A DNA stretch of 64,000 bases, taken from NCBI RefSeq assembly GCF_014284305.1, contig NZ_JACOFW010000018.1, positions 40,892-104,891 on the forward strand. The letters are read 5' to 3'. Shown here in pieces: positions 45,844 through 56,549 of the stretch. Made by a program: the position numbers and the translations under genes. Each line of letters opens with the position of its first letter. Position 1 is the stretch's first letter. The DNA is from Affinundibacterium seohonense (GTDB taxonomy: Bacteria > Pseudomonadota > Gammaproteobacteria > Burkholderiales > Burkholderiaceae_D). The notes under the pieces are model-generated. The model searched no databases and was not told where the DNA came from. It saw only the letters and a list, made by a program, of their open reading frames with translations.

Positions 45844-46557
45844 ATGAGTTTTTCTGATGTTGCAAATCTGGGTGATCAGCCTTTGATTCAATTTCAAGCC
45901 ATCTCGCGCCACTATCAAATGGGTGGTGAAGTGATTCATGCGCTTGATAAAATTGATTTGTCGGTCAAACGCAATGAATACATGGCTTTTATCGGCGCCT
46001 CTGGCTCAGGTAAGTCCACCATGATGAATATTTTGGGGTGCTTGGATACACCTAGTAGTGGTCAGTATTTATTGAACGGTAAAGACGTAGCGCATCTCTC
46101 GGACGTGGAGCTGGCACGCACACGCAATCAAGAAATCGGCTTCATTTTTCAAAGTTTCAATTTATTGACGAGAGCCAGCGCGTTACAAAATGTGATGCAA
46201 CCTCTGGTTTATCGTGGTATCCGCCCAGCGGAACGTAAACGTCGGGCGTTATTGGCGCTGGAGCGTGTTGGTTTGGCTAATCGGGTTGATCATTTGCCTA
46301 ATCAACTCTCGGGTGGGCAGAGGCAAAGAGTCGCAATCGCTAGGGCCTTGTGTGGCGAACCCTCTATTTTGTTGGCGGATGAACCGACTGGTAATTTGGA
46401 CAGCACGACCACGACAGATATTATGAGTTTATTTGATGCTTTACACGCTGAAGGTCATACTTTGATTCTAGTTACGCATGAGGCGGAAATTGCCGCGCAC
46501 TGTCAGCGGACTGTACGACTAAGTGATGGGCGTATTCTTAGTGATATGTCGAAATAA
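45844..46557 (+). CDS. MacB/LolD-type ABC transporter ATP-binding subunit
   Basis: The 237-residue ATPase has Walker [10 protein letters not shown], the Q-loop IFQSFNLL, signature [15 protein letters not shown], and Walker [13 protein letters not shown] followed by the H-loop TH motif. The GNLD and FNLL variants place it in the LolD/MacB/YknY group. It would power the two permeases encoded just upstream. It ends 10 bases from the convergent kinase gene without a visible terminator. Confidence 0.94.
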   Translation: MSFSDVANLGDQPLIQFQAISRHYQMGGEVIHALDKIDLSVKRNEYMAFIGASGSGKSTMMNILGCLDTPSSGQYLLNGKDVAHLSDVELARTRNQEIGFIFQSFNLLTRASALQNVMQPLVYRGIRPAERKRRALLALERVGLANRVDHLPNQLSGGQRQRVAIARALCGEPSILLADEPTGNLDSTTTTDIMSLFDALHAEGHTLILVTHEAEIAAHCQRTVRLSDGRILSDMSK

Positions 46558-46567
46558 ATCGTTCAAT

Positions 46568-47608
46568 TCAACGCGACTTAAAAGCTAACACTGCCAAGAT
46601 TGCCGCAATAATAAAACTACCCCAACCCAACCAAAATAAATTGCTCTTATGTGCAAAAGGGCTTGCTGTGGATGTAGTGCTGCTTTCTCTGCTTGCTGAA
46701 GATTGACGTCGTGCACGTTTTTCTGCTGCCAAAAACTTATTCAATGCTAGCGCCATTTCGGCGGCGTTTTTATAGCGGCGATGCGTTTTCTTTTGCATTG
46801 CCTTCATAACGATGTGTGCCAGTTTTTCTGGTACGTCTGGATTGAGTAAGGCAGGTGATTTTGGAGTTTTGTGTGTGATGTTGTAAAGCAATTTATCGAA
46901 ATCAGACGCCGAAAAAGGCTTTTGTCCGGTCAGCATCTCGTACATCACTGCGCCAAGAGAATAAACGTCTGTTAATGCTGTTACTGGTTGACTCAAGGCC
47001 TGTTCAGGGGACATATAGTTAGGTGTACCCATAATCGTACCTTTGAATAGGGTCTGCGGTTGACCGCTATCATCTAATACGCGATTGGGTACGCGTGCGA
47101 TGCCAAAATCCACAACCTTTGGCTGATTGTTTTCGACAATAAAAATATTCGCTGGCTTGATATCTCGGTGAATTACCCCTTGATTGTGGGCAAATGCTAA
47201 AGCGTTCGCGATCTTATAGACGATGCTAGCAGTTTCAATTACATCAAAGCGTTTGCCGCTTGCCATCAATTCCCGCAGATCTTTGCCTTGTAAAAACTCC
47301 ATCGCAATAAAAGTCGTTCCACCTTCGGTGGATGCGTCATAAATCGTGACGATATTGGGATGAGAAAGGCGTCCGGCAGCACGAGCTTCATTGATAAACT
47401 GTTGTTCACGTTGTTTTTTGTCAGTCGCACCAACCGGATTGTTCAAAATTTTAATGGCGACTGCGCGATCGATAATCGGATCGTGCCCGAGTAAGACATT
47501 GCCATTGGAACCACTGCCCAGCTTATCAGTCACAGTGAAGCGACCGATTCTACGCATCGATGTTTTGCCAGAATTGGCAGCGTTATTGGCTGGTGCATTT
47601 TGAATCAT
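46568..47608 (-). CDS. Membrane-anchored Ser/Thr protein kinase (PknB-like)
   Basis: The 346-residue protein has a complete Hanks-type kinase domain: the P-loop LGSGSNGNVLLG, the catalytic Lys in AVAIKIL, the catalytic loop VIHRDIKPANIF, the DFGIAR motif and GTPNYMSPEQA. The C-terminus has a Ser-rich linker and one membrane helix (LGWGSFIIAAILAVLAF), with no extracytoplasmic sensor domain beyond it. No phosphatase or FHA gene is adjacent. The start could also be the Met at residue 18. Confidence 0.9.
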   Translation of the reverse strand: MIQNAPANNAANSGKTSMRRIGRFTVTDKLGSGSNGNVLLGHDPIIDRAVAIKILNNPVGATDKKQREQQFINEARAAGRLSHPNIVTIYDASTEGGTTFIAMEFLQGKDLRELMASGKRFDVIETASIVYKIANALAFAHNQGVIHRDIKPANIFIVENNQPKVVDFGIARVPNRVLDDSGQPQTLFKGTIMGTPNYMSPEQALSQPVTALTDVYSLGAVMYEMLTGQKPFSASDFDKLLYNITHKTPKSPALLNPDVPEKLAHIVMKAMQKKTHRRYKNAAEMALALNKFLAAEKRARRQSSASRESSTTSTASPFAHKSNLFWLGWGSFIIAAILAVLAFKSR

Positions 47609-47779
47609 ACTGAGGACAACCTTGAATTAGATAAATCTCACCATCGGCTTGAGATGGTTTTTTTGCATTTGCACATTCTAATGGATTTGTTTGAGACGCA
47701 TGTGAATCTGCCCATGCTTTCCTCGAATTTGTTGCAAATTGTCTCGCTTGGCATCAAGAGGTGCGCTGATACCACGTAG

Positions 47780-48946
47780 TTATTTTGCGATTTTTTCTTG
47801 CGATTTGTAAGGCGTGTGCTCCTCTAATTCGTCAATATAGTTTTCGATTCCGCCTTGTTCACGTTGCAGAAAGTGTGCAACGGCGTCAGCAAAGGCGGTT
47901 TCATTTAGTAAGTGCGTTGAATAGGTTTTGTGCGGCAAAAAGCCTCGTGCCATTTTATGTTCGCCTTGAGCACCACCTTCAAATGTTTGGATTTTGTTGG
48001 CAATACAAAATTCTAGGGCTTGGTAATAGGCTGTTTCAAAATGCAGGCAGGGCAGACTACGTAGGCATCCCCAATAACGTCCGTAAAGTGTATGGTCATC
48101 GTGGACAAAAAGGGCGGCAGCAATTCTCTCGCCTTGTAAGTTGGCAATAATTAGATATAAATTATTTGGCATGCCCTTGCCAATACGAAGAAAAAAATCG
48201 TGATTGAGGTAGGGCGTCGAATGGTGTTCGGCATACGTTTGATCGTAGCATTGTTTAAAGAATGCCCAATCGGATTCCGTGATTTCATTACCTCGCAAAT
48301 GGATGAATGTCACGCCCGCTTCTTGAACTTTGCGCCTTTCGGCACGAATGTTTTTACGTTTCTTTGCTTCTAGAGTACTTAGGAAATGGTCAAAATCGGT
48401 AAAATTTCGATTGGTCCAATGAAATTGCACACCTTGGCGTAACAAAAAACCAGCGTCCTGCAATACGCTGATTTCTTTGTCGTTGGGGAATAGGATATGG
48501 CAAGAGGAATGCAGGCCAGTTCTCGTTAAATCTATTAAATGTCTTAATAAAACTTGTCGTGTATCATTGCTTCGGCTGAGCAGGCGTTGACCTTGAACTG
48601 GGGTGAATGGAATGGCCGACAAGAGTTTTGGATAATACGCCAAGCCATGCTGATGATAGGCATTGGCCCACGCCCAGTCGAACACATATTCTCCGTAAGA
48701 ATGAGTTTTCTCATACAAGGGCATCGCCGCGACCAGTGATTCACCTTCCCACACACTTATGAAGCGTGGCGTCCAGCCCGTCGTCGGCGATGCAGATCCA
48801 GATTCATGCAATGCGTTCAGGAAAGCATAGGATAAGAATGGATTGGCTTGTTCTTGCACGCTGAGTAAATCGTCCCAGTTTTCTTGTCCAATTTCCGATA
48901 GAGAATCGACTAGACGCATGCGATAATGTGGGACTTCAGAATTCAT
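47780..48946 (-). CDS. FemAB/GNAT-like acyltransferase (DUF482 family)
   Basis: The 388-residue protein belongs to the family annotated as peptidoglycan-biosynthesis or GNAT acyltransferases. It contains the conserved NPFLSYAFLNALHESGS, YVFDWAWANAYHQHGLAYYPK, FLSTLEAKKRKNIRAERRKV and LYGRYWGCLRSLPCLHFETAYYQ regions (motifs read in parts). The double GNAT fold suggests acyl or aminoacyl transfer; the acceptor is unknown. It is divergent from nadE with only 5 bases between start codons. Confidence 0.88.
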   Translation of the reverse strand: MNSEVPHYRMRLVDSLSEIGQENWDDLLSVQEQANPFLSYAFLNALHESGSASPTTGWTPRFISVWEGESLVAAMPLYEKTHSYGEYVFDWAWANAYHQHGLAYYPKLLSAIPFTPVQGQRLLSRSNDTRQVLLRHLIDLTRTGLHSSCHILFPNDKEISVLQDAGFLLRQGVQFHWTNRNFTDFDHFLSTLEAKKRKNIRAERRKVQEAGVTFIHLRGNEITESDWAFFKQCYDQTYAEHHSTPYLNHDFFLRIGKGMPNNLYLIIANLQGERIAAALFVHDDHTLYGRYWGCLRSLPCLHFETAYYQALEFCIANKIQTFEGGAQGEHKMARGFLPHKTYSTHLLNETAFADAVAHFLQREQGGIENYIDELEEHTPYKSQEKIAK

Positions 48947-48951
48947 AGCTC

Positions 48952-50580
48952 ATGGCCTTAAATCTTATGACTGTAAAAGTTGCTATTGCTCAGATGAACA
49001 GCATCGTCGGTGATCTCGCTGGCAATTCTCGACAAATTCTTGACTATGTATCTCGCGCTGCGTCGCAAGCGGCCGATATCGTCGTGACGCCGGAGCTGTC
49101 CTTGGTTGGCTATCCACCCGAGGATTTGCTACTGCGAGCTGCGTTTTATCAGCAAACTGCCATTGCCCTACAAGATCTAGCGCAAGATCTCCAGCAATTT
49201 AAGGATGTTCATGTCTTGGTCGGACATCCGCTATTACAGGAACAGCGGCACTATAACGCGATTTCGGTTTTGTTGAACGGCAGCATCACGCACACGTATT
49301 TAAAACATGCTTTACCGAACGATGCAGTGTTTGATGAGAAGCGCTATTTCGCGACTGGCGATGATGCGGTCGTGTTTGAGGTTAAAGGCACAAAATTTGG
49401 TATCAATATTTGTGAGGATGTTTGGAATGGTGACGCCCCACAAATGGCGAGAGCCGCTGGTGCACAAGTTTTGTTAGTACCAAATGCATCGCCGTTTCAC
49501 ATGAATAAAAGCGATTTTCGCATTGAAGTCATGCGCCAAAACATCAGCGCGCTCGGCATGAGTCTTGTCTATGCAAATTTGTTGGGCGGTCAGGATGAAT
49601 TGATTTTTGATGGTAATTCTTTCGTGTTAGATCAAGAAGGACAAGTTTGCGCGCAATTAAAGCACTGCGAAGCCGATTTACAGATTGTTGATTTTATCGA
49701 TGGCGTGCCACAAGCCGCTGTTGTGGCACAGACTTTACCTGTCGAAACACAGATTTATCGTGCTCTGGTGTTGGGCGTGCGTGACTACGTGACGAAAAAC
49801 GGTTTTCCTAGTGTTTTAATTGGTTTTTCGGGCGGGGTTGATTCTGCTTTGACCTTGGCGATTGCCGTTGATGCATTGGGCGCAGAAAAAGTGCGTGCCG
49901 TGATGATGCCTTCACCGTACACGGCAGATATTTCTTGGTTAGATTCTCGTGAGATGGTTAAACGTATCGGTGTACATTACGACGAGATTTCTATTAACGA
50001 GTGTTTTAGTGCATTCAAAAATACCTTGAGTCAGGAGTTTGCGGGCTTAAAAGAGGATACGACAGAGGAAAATATTCAGGCACGCATACGCGGCACGATG
50101 TTGATGGCGATGTCGAATAAATATGGCTCTATCGTTTTGACAACTGGCAATAAGAGTGAAATGGCAGTCGGGTACTGCACATTGTATGGCGATATGGCGG
50201 GCGGTTTTGCCGTCATTAAAGACGTTGCCAAAACCATGGTGTATCGTCTTTGTGCGTATAGAAATTCGATTGGTGATGTGATCCCTGAACGCATTATTAC
50301 GCGTCCACCATCAGCAGAATTACGTCCGGATCAAAAGGATCAAGATTCCTTACCGCCGTATGATATTCTCGATGGCATTATGCAACGCTACATGGAAGAA
50401 AATCAGTCACGAGCTGAAATTATTGCAGCCGGTTACAGCGAAGCCGATGTAGAGCGCATCACGCGTTTGATTAAAATTAATGAATATAAACGACGTCAGG
50501 CTCCAGTCGGTATTCGGATTACACACCGGGCTTTTGGACGTGATTGGCGCTATCCGATAACGTCGAAATTCCGAGATTAA
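48952..50580 (+). CDS. nadE: Glutamine-dependent NAD+ synthetase
   Basis: The 542-residue enzyme amidates deamido-NAD to NAD. An N-terminal nitrilase-type glutaminase domain (Glu in TPELSLVGYPPED, Cys in NICEDVW) supplies ammonia to the C-terminal synthetase domain (IGFSGGVDSALTLAIA, TGNKSEMAVGY). The family usually starts MTVKVAIAQ, which corresponds to an in-frame ATG at 48967; either start is possible. It is followed by glnB after 26 bases. Confidence 0.96.
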   Translation: MALNLMTVKVAIAQMNSIVGDLAGNSRQILDYVSRAASQAADIVVTPELSLVGYPPEDLLLRAAFYQQTAIALQDLAQDLQQFKDVHVLVGHPLLQEQRHYNAISVLLNGSITHTYLKHALPNDAVFDEKRYFATGDDAVVFEVKGTKFGINICEDVWNGDAPQMARAAGAQVLLVPNASPFHMNKSDFRIEVMRQNISALGMSLVYANLLGGQDELIFDGNSFVLDQEGQVCAQLKHCEADLQIVDFIDGVPQAAVVAQTLPVETQIYRALVLGVRDYVTKNGFPSVLIGFSGGVDSALTLAIAVDALGAEKVRAVMMPSPYTADISWLDSREMVKRIGVHYDEISINECFSAFKNTLSQEFAGLKEDTTEENIQARIRGTMLMAMSNKYGSIVLTTGNKSEMAVGYCTLYGDMAGGFAVIKDVAKTMVYRLCAYRNSIGDVIPERIITRPPSAELRPDQKDQDSLPPYDILDGIMQRYMEENQSRAEIIAAGYSEADVERITRLIKINEYKRRQAPVGIRITHRAFGRDWRYPITSKFRD

Positions 50581-50591
50581 AATATCAGTAA

Positions 50592-50945
<354 letters not shown>

Positions 50946-50965
50946 CTTTTTAATTTGGTTGTTTG

Positions 50966-51004
50966 AAAAAGCACGCATCAAGAAGTTGATGCGTGCTTTT
51001 TTTG
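50966..51004. terminator. Bidirectional intrinsic terminator
   Basis: The stem AAAAAGCACGCATCAA / TTGATGCGTGCTTTTT with a 4-nt loop is perfect over 16 bp. It serves glnB on the plus strand and the Smr gene on the minus strand. Confidence 0.92.
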
Positions 51005-51007
51005 ATT

Positions 51008-51649
51008 TCAGGATGCACGCAATAAGACGATCAAGGCACCAGAGCCACCATCAGCGGCGGTCGCCTGGCTAAAGGCGATGACTTCGTCTTTTTGAATTAA
51101 CCAATTGCGAACTTTGTTCTTTAATACTGGTTCTTTATTAATTGAACCTAAGCCTTTACCGTGGATGATTCGTACACAGCGAAAACCACTGCGAATGCAC
51201 TTTCGCAAAAATTCACCGAGACTATCGCGGGCTTGGTCGCGGCGCATGCCGTGTAAATCAAGTTGGGCTTGAATCACCCATTCGCCTTTACGCAATTTTT
51301 TCGCTACATCAATGCCGACACCAATGCGCGTGTAGCTAAGATTGTCGTCTGATTCGAGTAAGGTTCCAGCATCAAACTCGTCTGATAAAGATTCTTGCAA
51401 GGCCTTTTGCTCGTCTTCAATGTGCTTGAAGGGCAGCGGCTGTGGCTTCTTTGGAATGGGATGAAATTTTTCTGGTTGCTTTAAGACTTGAACGTCGCCG
51501 ATGCTGCTGCGAAAAATATTCGCTTCAATAGCGGCCTGTTTTTCCCGCGCTAGACGTTCTGCTTCCGCTTTTGCACGCTGCTCTTGTTGCGCTTTGAGCT
51601 GCTTACCAACTTGTTGTAGGTCAGCAAAAGATTTCATTGATGAGGCCAT
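51008..51649 (-). CDS. Smr domain protein
   Basis: The 213-residue protein has a charged N-terminal half and a C-terminal Smr domain with LDLHGMRRDQA, RIIHGKGLGS and ADGGSGALIVLL, the three conserved motifs of the MutS2-type nuclease domain. Stand-alone Smr proteins cleave RNA or branched DNA in other bacteria; SmrB, which cuts mRNA at collided ribosomes, is a possible relative. It lies downstream of trxB on the same strand. Confidence 0.9.
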   Translation of the reverse strand: MASSMKSFADLQQVGKQLKAQQEQRAKAEAERLAREKQAAIEANIFRSSIGDVQVLKQPEKFHPIPKKPQPLPFKHIEDEQKALQESLSDEFDAGTLLESDDNLSYTRIGVGIDVAKKLRKGEWVIQAQLDLHGMRRDQARDSLGEFLRKCIRSGFRCVRIIHGKGLGSINKEPVLKNKVRNWLIQKDEVIAFSQATAADGGSGALIVLLRAS

Positions 51650-51684
51650 GATGATGTTTGCTGAAAAAAGATTTAAAAACTTTT

Positions 51685-51739
51685 ACCGCAGAGGGGCAGG
51701 GGGCAAAGCGTTTTCTCAATACGTCTTTGCGCCCTCTGC
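51685..51739. repeat. Inverted GCAGAGGG...CCCTCTGC intergenic repeat
   Basis: GCAGAGGGGCAGGGGGCAAAG faces CTTTGCGCCCTCTGC across 16 bases, an imperfect palindrome between trxB and the Smr gene. Its core resembles the repeat at 33671-33697. Confidence 0.5.
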
Positions 51740-51749
51740 AATTCGATTC

Positions 51750-52748
<999 letters not shown>

Positions 52749-52948
52749 TCAATCCTTGATTGGATCGACTAAGATGCGCATTATCCCAGATTTGTGCCGA
52801 ATTGACTTTGTTCAAGTCAAGGAGTGTCATTTATGCAAATCTATTGATTTTGTCCCTTGTTAAATTTTGTACCTGTCGATTCAGTCCATCTTTGCTGATT
52901 CTTTTCCCGTAAAATGCAGACTCTACTTTTTAGAAATTATAAATCACC

Positions 52949-53815
52949 ATGCAAATTTCAAAATTTCGTCGTTTTTCACTTGCGCTCTTAGTCTCGATGC
53001 TGTGTTTTTCCGGCGTAACGGCAAGTGCTCAGCAGGTTTTGCGTGTTTCTGCAATTCCAGATGAAGCACCGACCGAATTACAACGCAAGTTTAAGCCCTT
53101 GGGTGAATACTTAGAGAAGAAGTTGGGAATGAAAGTGGAATTCACACCTGTCACTGACTATGCTGCATCGGTCGAAGGCCTCACTAAAGGCAAACTTGAT
53201 ATGGTGTGGTTTGGTGGTTTTACTTTTGTGCAGGCAAAGATTCGCAGTAAAGACCAAGTGATTCCTTTGGTGCAGCGTGAAGAGGACGAGAAATTTAAAT
53301 CCGTATTTATTACGACGAATCCCGCAATCAATAAATTAGAAGACTTAAAAGGTAAAACGTTTAGTTTTGGCTCGGAATCGTCGACTTCAGGACACTTAAT
53401 GCCGCGCTCATTTTTGCTTAATGCCAAAGTCAATCCAGATACCGACATGAAACGCATTGCTTTTTCTGGTGCGCACGATGCAACCGTAGCCGCGGTTTCG
53501 GGCGGTAAAGTCGATGCTGGTGCACTGAATATCTCAGTGTGGGAAAAGTTAGTGAGTCAAAATAAAGTCGATCCTAAGCAAGTGCGCGTGTTCTATACAA
53601 CGCCAGGCTACTTTGATTACAACTGGACGGTGCGCAGTGATATGCCCGCTGAGTTGCGTAAGAAAATCAGCGATGCTTTTTTAAGTTTGGATAGCACTAA
53701 TCCGAAGGACAAAGAGATTTTGGATTTGCAAAGAACTTTGCGTTTTATTCCAACCAAGGCCGACAACTATAAAGCGATTGAAGTCGCTGCGCAGCAGGCA
53801 GGGTTGTTGAAATAA
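52949..53815 (+). CDS. PhnD-like ABC transporter substrate-binding protein
   Basis: The 288-residue protein has a signal peptide (MQISKFRRFSLALLVSMLCF, cleavage near ASA-QQ). A PhnD-type periplasmic binding domain follows, with SAIPDEAPTELQRKFKPLG, KGKLDMVWFGGFTFVQA and ESSTSGHLMPRSFLL. Close relatives of this N-terminal pattern are annotated as phosphonate or putative selenate binding proteins; I cannot decide the ligand from sequence. It heads a four-gene operon. Confidence 0.88.
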   Translation: MQISKFRRFSLALLVSMLCFSGVTASAQQVLRVSAIPDEAPTELQRKFKPLGEYLEKKLGMKVEFTPVTDYAASVEGLTKGKLDMVWFGGFTFVQAKIRSKDQVIPLVQREEDEKFKSVFITTNPAINKLEDLKGKTFSFGSESSTSGHLMPRSFLLNAKVNPDTDMKRIAFSGAHDATVAAVSGGKVDAGALNISVWEKLVSQNKVDPKQVRVFYTTPGYFDYNWTVRSDMPAELRKKISDAFLSLDSTNPKDKEILDLQRTLRFIPTKADNYKAIEVAAQQAGLLK

Positions 53816-54681
53816 TGTCAGAGTTGGTTTTACCAAATGGCGTGCCTTACTTACTGCAATTAGATCAGGTGTCGGTGCGTCATTTGGCGTCAGCGCCTGA
53901 TGCCGAGCCAGCCTTGAATTCGATTCATCTGCGGGTAAGCGTGGGTGAACAGATCGCGATTATCGGCCCATCTGGTGCAGGTAAAACGACTTTGCTACAC
54001 ACCATGGCAGCTGCGATACAGCCATGTGGTGGTGTGCTCCATTTCATGGGGAAGTCGATGTGGAGTTTGGCACATCGCGAACGCCATGCGCTGCGTCGGC
54101 ACCTATTTTTGGCACCACAGACGCCACCTTTGCCAAGCCGTCAGCGAGTTGTTACTTCCGTGTTAGCGGGGCGTTTGCCTGCTTGGAGTTTGTGGCAAGC
54201 GATTCGTAATCTGATTAAGCCTGTCGATCCCGCTTTAGCATGGCAGGCTTTATCGCGTTTTCAATTACAAGATAAATTGTATGCGCGGGTGGATCGCTTA
54301 TCCGGTGGTGAGCGCCAGCGTTGTGCTTTGGCACGCTTATTGGTGTCTGATGCTAGTTTGTTGATCGTTGATGAACCCTTGTCGGCTTTAGATCCTAGCT
54401 TGGCGCTACAGACTTTGCAGGTCCTACAGCAAGAGGCGCAGCAAGCGAACGCGACCTTGATTTGTAGCCTGCATCAAGTGGAACTGGCACGCGCAAACTT
54501 TCAGCGCATTATCGGCCTACGTGATGGACAAGTGATGTTTGATTCGGGCGATGGCAAGTCAGTCACCGACGTGATGATTGCGGCTTTGTATGAAAATGCA
54601 GTCAGTGCTGAATCTGGTAATAATGCTATCGATATCACGAACACGGATGCGACCATCATTGAGCATGTACGGTGTTTTTGA
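53815..54681 (+). CDS. PhnC-like ABC transporter ATP-binding subunit
   Basis: The 288-residue ATPase has Walker A GPSGAGKTT, signature LSGGERQRCALARLL and Walker B LLIVDEPLSALDP, in the phosphonate-importer PhnC style. The last 35 residues are an Asn/Asp-rich extension. Its start overlaps the stop of the binding-protein gene by one base and its stop overlaps the permease start. Confidence 0.9.
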   Translation: MSELVLPNGVPYLLQLDQVSVRHLASAPDAEPALNSIHLRVSVGEQIAIIGPSGAGKTTLLHTMAAAIQPCGGVLHFMGKSMWSLAHRERHALRRHLFLAPQTPPLPSRQRVVTSVLAGRLPAWSLWQAIRNLIKPVDPALAWQALSRFQLQDKLYARVDRLSGGERQRCALARLLVSDASLLIVDEPLSALDPSLALQTLQVLQQEAQQANATLICSLHQVELARANFQRIIGLRDGQVMFDSGDGKSVTDVMIAALYENAVSAESGNNAIDITNTDATIIEHVRCF

Positions 54682-55568
54682 TGCCGCTGCTTTCTTCATC
54701 TACCCAACTTTCTCAATCGACTTCATCCACAAACGATGTAGCTCGACATGTCATGCCAAGTGACCCAGCTTGGCGAAGCCGTGTCACATTGACGATGCTT
54801 GGTTTGGTCTTGCTATGGCCGATGTTGGTGTATTCAGAATTTGAACCTTGGATTTTGCTTGATCAACAAAGTTTGCAAGCAAGTTGGCGTTTTGTTTTAA
54901 ATTTTTTTCCTCCCGAGCTTTCGGCTGATTTTTTAAAGATCGTGCTAGTTGCGACTTGGCAGACGATCGCGATTGCCACCGCTGGCCTCGTCTTGGCATT
55001 GTTACTCGCGATACCTGCGGCCTTCATTATTTCTGAACATTTATCGATTTCGCGCATTGGGCGTTCGCAGACGCGTGTGTCATCTCGACTGATTCGGCAA
55101 ATCGTGCGTTGGATTTTGGTGATTTTACGTAGCGTGCCCGAGTTGGTTTGGGCCTTGCTATTTGTTCGCATTGTCGGCTTAGGAGCAACTGCGGGCGTAC
55201 TCGCGATAGCCCTGACCTACGCTGGCATGCTGGGCAAGGTTTATGCAGAAATTTTGGAAAGCAGCGATGCCCATGCGAGCGATACTTTATTGCGTAATGG
55301 GAGCAGCCGCTTGTCCGCTTTCTTATTTGGTTCTTTGCCGAATGCCTTGCCGGAACTAACGTCGTACACAATTTATCGATGGGAATGTGCGATTCGTGGT
55401 TCCGTGGTGATGGGTTTTGTCGGTGCTGGCGGTTTGGGGCAGCGTATGGATGAATCCTTAAAAATGTTGGCCGGTGCAGAAGTCTCGACTATTTTATGTG
55501 TTTTCGTTGTATTGGTTGCTGCAGCTGATTTACTTAGCCATGTCGCTCGAAAGAGTTTGAATCGATGA
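54681..55568 (+). CDS. PhnE-like ABC transporter permease 1
   Basis: The product of about 295 residues has six membrane helices and the EAA-type loop RNGSSRLSAFLFGSLPNALPELTSY, the mark of PhnE permeases. The ATG at 54681 overlaps the previous stop codon; a GTG at 54672 is also in frame. It pairs with the second permease that follows. Confidence 0.88.
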   Translation: MPLLSSSTQLSQSTSSTNDVARHVMPSDPAWRSRVTLTMLGLVLLWPMLVYSEFEPWILLDQQSLQASWRFVLNFFPPELSADFLKIVLVATWQTIAIATAGLVLALLLAIPAAFIISEHLSISRIGRSQTRVSSRLIRQIVRWILVILRSVPELVWALLFVRIVGLGATAGVLAIALTYAGMLGKVYAEILESSDAHASDTLLRNGSSRLSAFLFGSLPNALPELTSYTIYRWECAIRGSVVMGFVGAGGLGQRMDESLKMLAGAEVSTILCVFVVLVAAADLLSHVARKSLNR

Positions 55569-56380
55569 GATTACGATCAACGCATTCAACAACCACCATG
55601 CCAGTAGCACCTCCCGTGTGGACGGCGACGCGTGCACTGGTTCTTACCGGTGTATTGTTGTTGGTCGTCACCAGCTTTTGGAGTTTGCAATTGGAATGGC
55701 GCGCTCTGTTTACGCAGGATGCGCTTAGTAATGCTGGTGAATTCTTAAGCGGATTCGCATCGCCAGATTTGAGTGCATCGATGTTAGCCAAAGTTGGGCA
55801 TGCGGCAATAGAGACTTTGTCGATGTCAGCTTTAGGTACATTGATCGCGGCAGTGCTGGGTTTGTTGCTCGCGTTGCCGGCGAGTGGGCGTTTTGGGAAG
55901 ACCCTCAAATTAGTTACAGGATTATTCTTGAATGTGGCACGTTCTATTCCTGAGTTAGTGTGGGCGTCAATGATGTTGATTGCCGCTGGCTTGGGACCGT
56001 TTGCCGGTACCATCGCTTTGGCTGCGCATACCACGGGTGTATTTGGACGTTTGTTCGCTGAAAGTTTAGACAATAGCCCTCCAGAAATCGAAGCGAGCCT
56101 GCGAATCAATGGCGCATCTGCCACACAAGCATTTCTTTACAGTCGCTTACCACAAGCTTTACCGCAGATGTTGTCTTATACCTTGTATCGTTGGGAAAAT
56201 AACATCCGTGCTGCTGCTATTTTGGGCGTGGTTGGTGCGGGTGGCATTGGGCAAATGATGAAATATCATTTGTCATTATTTCAGATGTCGAGTGCGGCTA
56301 CGGTGATATTGGCAATGTTGTTGTTGGTCGCCGCTGTTGATGCCTTGAGCTTTTCATTACGTCGTTGGCTAGTCCGTTAA
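55565..56380 (+). CDS. PhnE-like ABC transporter permease 2
   Basis: The 271-residue protein is homologous to permease 1, with the EAA loop LRINGASATQAFLYSRLPQALPQM and the conserved RAAAILGVVGAGGIGQ. It overlaps the first permease by 4 bases. The two likely form a heterodimeric channel. Confidence 0.9.
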   Translation: MRLRSTHSTTTMPVAPPVWTATRALVLTGVLLLVVTSFWSLQLEWRALFTQDALSNAGEFLSGFASPDLSASMLAKVGHAAIETLSMSALGTLIAAVLGLLLALPASGRFGKTLKLVTGLFLNVARSIPELVWASMMLIAAGLGPFAGTIALAAHTTGVFGRLFAESLDNSPPEIEASLRINGASATQAFLYSRLPQALPQMLSYTLYRWENNIRAAAILGVVGAGGIGQMMKYHLSLFQMSSAATVILAMLLLVAAVDALSFSLRRWLVR

Positions 56381-56549
56381 TTGAATTTATTCTTATATTT
56401 GACGCGAGTTTCGTCATTGTCTTTGTTCGTTTTGTCGAAAAAAACTATTCGGCGCTAGGGAGACGACGTACTTTCCCGCTAAGGACGCTCGCGCTTTGTT
56501 ACAATGCTGAGCAATTATTCGTATTTCTATTGAATCTAAAGTGAAAATC

